A stretch of 64,000 nucleotides of DNA. Source: Lapidilactobacillus wuchangensis. GTDB taxonomy: Bacteria > Bacillota > Bacilli > Lactobacillales > Lactobacillaceae. The position numbers and the translations under genes were made by a program. Below are positions 59,686 to 64,000 of the stretch, piece by piece (the first letter of the stretch is position 1; each line of letters starts with the position of its first letter). The stretch is taken from positions 27,083 through 91,082 of the forward strand of contig NZ_RHOU01000010.1 in the NCBI RefSeq assembly GCF_003946645.1, in the 5' to 3' direction. The notes under the pieces are model-generated. The model saw nothing but the letters and a program-made list of their open reading frames with translations, was not told the DNA's origin and did no database searches.

Positions 59686-60534
59686 TTAATCTGCTTCATT
59701 AAATGGCGATTGAATGGCCAGCACCTCGCGCAACCATTCATGAACAAGCGTCTGCCAATGAGCTACGTGAGGGTCAACGTGAGTATTCATGCGGGCAGTC
59801 CGCAGATCTGCCAAGGCCATACCATGAGGGCCTTGATGGAAAAGATGATATTCAACGGAAACGCCTAATTTTTGTAAAGCCGCGACGTAAGTGATGGAAT
59901 TGTCGGCGGGGACAGCACCATCAGTGGCCGTATTCCAAACGAAAGTTGGACAGTGCTGAGCTGTTAGCCAATTCATGGCTTGATAATCATCAGGATTATT
60001 CGTAATTGGTGGCAGTTCAGCAGCAGTGTGCGGCCAGCCGGCGGTTAAATCAGTGACGGGATAGCCGAGAATCAAGGCTTGGCTAGCTAACTGTAAGTTT
60101 TCTAAATGGTAACGTTGGATGAAATCAGTTTTGTAAGGTAAATCTGCTAACAGGCTAGCCAACAATCCACCGATGGAGAAGCCCATTAAGGCAATTTTCT
60201 GGTCGTCGAGGTAATATTCCGCAGCATGGGTGTGTAACCAGTCTAAACCAGTGGCCAGATCAATGATGGGCTGGGGCATTAATGGTGGCTGTTGATCAGT
60301 AAGGAAATGATAGTCCATGAAAAAGGCATTAAAGCCTTGATTATAGAAGGAAAGGCAAACATTGGTGGCAATATCCGGTTCAATATGCGTTAAGCTACCA
60401 CCAGGAATGAACAAAATTGCTGGCCATTTTTGCTCAGGTAAATAGGGGCCAGGTTCGTGAATGAAGCCGGTCAATTGGATTGGTTGACCATCTTGATGTG
60501 GTGCCAATGGTAAGGCGATTTCCTTTTTTAACAA
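59686..60534 (-). CDS. Alpha/beta hydrolase, esterase (BD-FAE/acetylesterase-like)
   Basis: About 282 residues. The TTG at 60534 is preferred because AAAGGAG lies 8 bases upstream. ATG 60555 would add seven residues but has a poor site. Landmarks are ILFIPGGSLTHIEPD (HGG-like oxyanion region), nucleophile GFSIGG (serine at about 155), acid NTATDGAVPADN and histidine GPHGMALADL. This is the acetylxylan-esterase/BD-FAE pattern with a histidine near the C-terminus. It has no signal peptide, so it acts in the cytoplasm. The substrate is unknown. Its end lies 30 bases from a family A island. Confidence 0.85.
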   Translation of the reverse strand: MLKKEIALPLAPHQDGQPIQLTGFIHEPGPYLPEQKWPAILFIPGGSLTHIEPDIATNVCLSFYNQGFNAFFMDYHFLTDQQPPLMPQPIIDLATGLDWLHTHAAEYYLDDQKIALMGFSIGGLLASLLADLPYKTDFIQRYHLENLQLASQALILGYPVTDLTAGWPHTAAELPPITNNPDDYQAMNWLTAQHCPTFVWNTATDGAVPADNSITYVAALQKLGVSVEYHLFHQGPHGMALADLRTARMNTHVDPHVAHWQTLVHEWLREVLAIQSPFNEAD

Positions 60535-60649
60535 ATCAAACACTCCTTTAGTCATTATTTTTCATTAATATAGTAGAATACAGGAAGCAGCTGTTAATAA
60601 AATGCGTGCTAATAGTTACTATTTCTGAATAAATATTGAGGTTTAAAGT

Positions 60650-61192
60650 ATGAATTTAACAACAAAACGTCTTTTATTACGACGCTTCAATGAAACTGAT
60701 TTGGATTTTATTGAAACCTTAGGAACAACGCCACTTTATCATCAAACAGCCGGCTTTGCAAAGATTCAAAACGAAGAGCAAGGCAAGCAGATATTGCATG
60801 TTTATCAGAAACGTTCGGAGAGCTATTTGATCGTTGAGCAGCGTACTCAGCAGAAGCTTGGCTTAGTTGAACTTAGCGAGCGTACCGTTGATCCTAAAAG
60901 TGATTTATATGCGACCCGCGAGTTGGGTTTCTTGCTGTTGCAATCAGCTTGGGGCAAAGGTTACATGACTGAAGCAGTGACCGCTTTGCTAGATGATGCT
61001 TTCCCCAGACTGCAATTGCGCGAGGTTTGGGCCGGTCACTATGAAAATAATCAGCGATCAGCTAATTTTTTGCAGAAAATTGGTTTTCAGTATCGTTATG
61101 AAGTTACATTGCCCTTTTATTTTTTTGAGCAAACTGTTGAAAAATATTATTTATTGACAGCATCAGATTGGCAGCGTTTCCGCAGTGAATAG
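60650..61192 (+). CDS. GNAT acetyltransferase (RimJ/RimL type)
   Basis: A 180-residue acetyltransferase (MNLTTKRLLLRRFNETDLDFIE). The RimJ/RimL-like pattern TKRLLLRRF, GFLLLQSAWGKGYMTEAV (acetyl-CoA loop) and NQRSANFLQKIGFQY is clear. These enzymes acetylate protein N-termini or small amines. There is no ribosome-binding site stronger than GAGG (9 bases upstream). The gene at 61257 follows 64 bases later and also looks GNAT-like. Confidence 0.87.
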   Translation: MNLTTKRLLLRRFNETDLDFIETLGTTPLYHQTAGFAKIQNEEQGKQILHVYQKRSESYLIVEQRTQQKLGLVELSERTVDPKSDLYATRELGFLLLQSAWGKGYMTEAVTALLDDAFPRLQLREVWAGHYENNQRSANFLQKIGFQYRYEVTLPFYFFEQTVEKYYLLTASDWQRFRSE

Positions 61193-61256
61193 CGCTGCAA
61201 TAACTAGTTTGTCTATGATATACTAGCTTGTGAGAGAAAAGTTATGGAGTGATTGG

Positions 61257-61802
61257 ATGACAGTTAACGATCCTTTTCAGCAGCGGATGCAAGTTCTTAA
61301 TGAAAGCTCTGAATTAAAAGTTCTACGTAGTGCGAATAGCGAAGAGCCTTTACATGATCAACAAATTCAACAATACATTGTTTACACGGATTTTCATCAT
61401 GATCAACGTATGGCGAAAACCAACTCAATCTTTGTTTATACACCATGGATGAATACTGATTCTCAGGGTCGGCCGCGGACAGATTTTCAGAATCAACTGT
61501 TGTTTGATTACGATGGCTGGCAAAAGCAAATTCATATTGCGGTGCTTGAAACCTTAGGCGCAGCTTCAAAATTAGCTTTTTTTGATTATCAAAATCACGG
61601 GTTAGCCAAACTATCGTTACAATCACTAATCAAATTAGCGCAGCGGTTGTCAGTTAAAACGATTGACGCTTCGTTATCATCTTTTGATGGTGGCGATGAT
61701 GGCCAACGCGTGATCAAGTTGTTCGAAGAATGTGGCTTCACCGCCAATAATCAGGATCTGACTAAGGGAATTGCTACCTTTGTTTATCAGCTTGAGGACT
61801 GA
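61257..61802 (+). CDS. Uncharacterised protein with GNAT-like C-terminal pattern
   Basis: A 181-residue protein. ATG 61257 (MTVNDPFQQRMQVLNESSEL) follows TATGGAGTG. Residues 100-175 (LAKLSLQSLIKLAQRLSVKTIDA ... VIKLFEECGFTANN) resemble the helix and strand order of GNAT enzymes, but the acetyl-CoA loop (Q/R-x-x-G-x-G/A) is not obvious. I do not recognise the N-terminal half (YIVYTDFHHDQRMAKTN). It may be a degenerate or distant acetyltransferase. It is probably co-transcribed with the RimJ/RimL-type gene. Confidence 0.55.
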   Translation: MTVNDPFQQRMQVLNESSELKVLRSANSEEPLHDQQIQQYIVYTDFHHDQRMAKTNSIFVYTPWMNTDSQGRPRTDFQNQLLFDYDGWQKQIHIAVLETLGAASKLAFFDYQNHGLAKLSLQSLIKLAQRLSVKTIDASLSSFDGGDDGQRVIKLFEECGFTANNQDLTKGIATFVYQLED

Positions 61803-61821
61803 GGTTTTGGTTGCTTGAGTT

Positions 61822-61942
61822 GAAACGTGTGAGGGTCGGTAAATGGCTAGGTATAATTTAAATATTTGCATGATCGGTTGCACCGCTCCTGCAAATATTT
61901 GAAATTATACTACGCCAAAAACCCACCGCCCCTCACACTCTG
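61822..61942 (+). repeat. Family B hairpin repeat, single copy
   Basis: The ends GTGTGAGG (61828-61835) and CCTCACAC (61930-61937) pair perfectly. Other stems are CGGT/ACCG, GTATAATTT/AAATTATAC, AAATATTTGC/GCAAATATTT and CGGT/ACCG at the tip. It lies about 60 bases upstream of the serS T-box leader. Confidence 0.88.
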
Positions 61943-61984
61943 GTAAATTGTCCTTGCTTTTTATGAAAAAGATGGTAGATTTAA

Positions 61985-62199
61985 GGTAATAATAAACACG
62001 TTGAGAGAATTTTTTGATTACGGTCAGAGAGACAATGGTTGGTGTGAATTGTCAGGTAATCTTTTCCGATTCTCTAGTGGGCGGCGATATAAACCGCACG
62101 GCATGGTCGTTAATCAGTTGAGTGCAAGCATTAGCTTGAAGTTGGGTGGTACCGCGAAGTAACCAGTTCGTCCCTTTTAGGGATTGGACTGGTTTTTTA
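61985..62199 (+). promoter_or_regulatory. T-box leader of serS
   Basis: Stem I is closed by AGAGAAT/ATTCTCT (62004-62010 and 62069-62075), with GATTAC/GTAATC next. The loop between them reads TTTTCCG, placing the serine codon TCC at 62065-62067. The T-box TGGGTGGTACCGCG is at 62143-62156, and the terminator AACCAGT/ACTGGTT with inner TCCC/GGGA ends near 62198. Uncharged tRNA-Ser would allow readthrough. Confidence 0.92.
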
Positions 62200-62224
62200 T
62201 ATGTCAAAAAAGGAGTGCTATTTT

Positions 62225-63511
62225 ATGTTAGATTTGAAATTAATTCGTCAACGTCCTGATTGGATCAAGGAGAAGTTAGCTTCACGGAAGGTAACTGCTG
62301 AACAAATTGATGAACTGTTAGCTTTTGATGCTGAACGTCGGGAAAAGATTGTTGCTGTTGAAGATTTGAAGGCTCATCGGAATGAGGTTTCTGATCAAAT
62401 TGCTGAAGTTAAGCGAGCTAAAGGCGATGCCAGTGAACAAATCAAAGCCATGCGTGAAGTCGGTAGTCAAATCAAGGCCATGGACCAAGAAGTGGCTGAT
62501 TTAGATGAAAAAGTTGAACATATTTTAGTACGGTTACCTAATATTCCTGCTGACAATGTGCCAGTTGGACCTAATGAAGACTACAATCAAGAATTACGTA
62601 AATGGTCGACACCGCGGAAATTCGACTTTGAACCGAAAGCACACTGGGAAATTGGGGAAAACCTTGGTATCTTAGATTTCGAACGTGGTGCTAAAGTAGC
62701 AGGGACTCGTTTTGTCTACTATAAAGGCTTAGGGGCTAAGTTGGAGCGGGCTTTGTACAACTTCATGCTTGATGAACATGCTAAGGAAGGCTATGAAGAA
62801 GTCTTACCACCATACTTGGTCAACAATAATGCCATGTTTGGCACCGGCCAATTCCCTAAGTTTACCGAAGATGTTTACACGATTGTTAATGAAGGGGAAC
62901 CATTGACGCTGATTCCAACTGCCGAAGTGCCTTTAACTAACTACTATAGTCATGAAATTTTAGACGAGTCGCAATTACCTGTTTACCTGACCGCATTGAC
63001 ACCATGCTTCCGTTCAGAGGCTGGTAGTGCGGGCCGTGATACGCGTGGCTTAATTCGACTTCATCAATTCAATAAGGTCGAAATGGTTAAGTACGTGAAG
63101 CCAGAAGATTCTTATAAAGAACTTGATAAATTGACTGATAATGCTGAAGATATTTTGCGTAAGTTGAATTTGCCTTATCACGTCGTTGCGTTATCATCTG
63201 GGGATGCCAGCTTCTCATCAGCCGAGACTTTTGACTTGGAAGTTTGGATTCCAGCACAGAATACCTACCGAGAAATTTCTAGTTGCTCGAACTGTACCGA
63301 TTTCCAGGCGCGTCGTGCCCAAATTCGCTACCGTGATGCCAATGGTAAAGTGCAGTACCTGCATACACTAAATGGCTCTGGCTTAGCAGTTGGTCGGACG
63401 GTGGCAGCTATTTTGGAAAACTACCAAAATGAAGATGGCTCCGTTACGATTCCTGAAGTATTGGTACCATATATGAATGGTGTAACTGTTATTCCCGCAC
63501 CACAAAAATAA
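62225..63511 (+). CDS. serS: Serine-tRNA ligase
   Basis: A 428-residue class II synthetase. ATG 62225 ([18 protein letters not shown]) follows AAGGAG by about 7 bases. The N-terminal long coiled-coil arm covers about 25-105. Motif 2 is [16 protein letters not shown] and motif 3 is [17 protein letters not shown]. The serine-binding [13 protein letters not shown] region is present. It attaches serine to tRNA-Ser in the cytoplasm. The length is normal. The leader is a T-box with a serine specifier. Confidence 0.97.
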   Translation: MLDLKLIRQRPDWIKEKLASRKVTAEQIDELLAFDAERREKIVAVEDLKAHRNEVSDQIAEVKRAKGDASEQIKAMREVGSQIKAMDQEVADLDEKVEHILVRLPNIPADNVPVGPNEDYNQELRKWSTPRKFDFEPKAHWEIGENLGILDFERGAKVAGTRFVYYKGLGAKLERALYNFMLDEHAKEGYEEVLPPYLVNNNAMFGTGQFPKFTEDVYTIVNEGEPLTLIPTAEVPLTNYYSHEILDESQLPVYLTALTPCFRSEAGSAGRDTRGLIRLHQFNKVEMVKYVKPEDSYKELDKLTDNAEDILRKLNLPYHVVALSSGDASFSSAETFDLEVWIPAQNTYREISSCSNCTDFQARRAQIRYRDANGKVQYLHTLNGSGLAVGRTVAAILENYQNEDGSVTIPEVLVPYMNGVTVIPAPQK

Positions 63512-63522
63512 TGTTTTGACCA

Positions 63523-63559
63523 TAAAAGATTGATTCGTCTTGCGAATCGATCTTTTTGT
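63523..63559 (+). terminator. Terminator of serS
   Basis: AAAAGATTGATTCG pairs with CGAATCGATCTTTT (one wobble) around a TCTTG loop, followed by a T tract. Confidence 0.88.
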
Positions 63560-63778
63560 TTGGCCAATAATGGTGCACAATTATCGTTATTTCACAGTTT
63601 TTTCAAAAAGTTTTTAGTGATTTTCGGCAGCATTTTTCCAGATTACCAAGTGATTGTTCGCTAAAATATAGGTTACGTCAAATAATGGCTTGCGAAATGG
63701 TCGCGATTTGATTTTAAAGCCTTACCTTTTTGAGAGATAGTACCTGTTTGTTCAGGAAAATCGAGTTTGAATTGGTTG

Positions 63779-63807
63779 TTGACGAAACGGCCTGAAGTTG
63801 ATAAGAT
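63779..63807 (+). promoter_or_regulatory. rRNA operon promoter P1
   Basis: TTGACG (63779-63784) and TAAGAT (63802-63807), 17 bases apart. Confidence 0.65.
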
Positions 63808-63872
63808 AGTTTGTGTTGCAAAACGAGCTGATAACTTGCTTATCAAGTTGAAAAATGTTTTGAAAAAAGTTG

Positions 63873-63901
63873 TTGACATTGATTAAACGCTTTGATATGA
63901 T
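63873..63901 (+). promoter_or_regulatory. rRNA operon promoter P2 and 16S leader start
   Basis: TTGACA (63873-63878) and TATGAT (63896-63901), 17 bases apart, a near-consensus promoter. The leader GATCTTTGAAAACTGAACAA (about 63930) is typical upstream of 16S genes in lactobacilli. CATAACAACTTCGGTTGTTG near 63972 forms a CAACTTCGGTTG hairpin. The 16S gene would begin just past the window edge. Confidence 0.82.
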
Positions 63902-64000
63902 AGTTAAGTTGCTGTTGCAACAATGGTAGATCTTTGAAAACTGAACAAAGTTTCGAAAATGTGCAGGGCTCATAACAACTTCGGTTGTTGTGATCAAGTA

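Overview
The window looks like part of a Lactobacillaceae chromosome (low to mid GC Gram-positive). The evidence is a PepC aminopeptidase, a Kup potassium transporter, T-box-controlled tyrS and serS, a WxL surface-protein cluster, PcsB/P60-type wall hydrolases with WalR-type promoter sites, DUF1659/DUF2922 proteins, frequent TTG/GTG starts with strong ribosome-binding sites, and an rRNA-operon promoter at the right edge. The genus cannot be fixed from the sequence alone.

Layout. 0-3 kb: HMA-domain protein, VanZ, DUF1002 protein, an intact type I toxin with its antisense RNA, and an unknown protein. 3.9-6.8 kb: Rrf2 regulator and an OpuC-type osmolyte importer with fused permease and binding protein. 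7.5-18.2 kb: scattered metabolic and defence genes (NmrA-like reductase, AraC regulator, two decayed type I toxin loci, GST, hydrolases, protein phosphatase, GT2 glycosyltransferase, GNAT, beta-lactamase-like protein, glutathione peroxidase). 19-22.3 kb: MacB/FtsX-type ABC exporter. 22.3-29.5 kb: sulfur cluster (LysR, YeeE/TsuA transporter, CoA-disulfide/persulfide reductase with rhodanese, TauABC-like importer). 29.6-32 kb: two XRE/membrane-protein modules and a DUF1659/DUF2922 pair. 32-43.9 kb: four secreted wall hydrolases, each behind a WalR-type direct repeat, plus a possible ComK-like protein next to a ComX/SigH-like sigma factor, plsY and tyrS. 44-53 kb: DtxR-family regulator, kup, pepC, tRNA-Thr, a methyltransferase and a P-type ATPase behind a probable fluoride riboswitch. 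53.7-57.1 kb: WxL operon. 57.2-63.5 kb: ROK kinase, VTT protein, esterase, acetyltransferases and serS. 63.7-64 kb: tandem rRNA promoters and leader.

The most striking content is intergenic. Family A (about 180-230 bp) occurs around 20 times, whole or broken, and seven times as an inverted pair around a 170-270 bp spacer that usually holds a terminator-like hairpin. Its stems change by compensating substitutions between copies, while short junction sequences (GGAAC, CTGAC) stay fixed. Family B (about 120 bp) has six full copies and one half copy. It is bounded by inverted CAGAGTGTGA/TCACACTCTG ends, also shows compensating stem changes, sits just upstream of four genes, and in one place interrupts a family A copy. 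Both look like structured, spreading elements that I cannot match to a named family.

All calls come from reading the sequence. No database search or folding program was run.
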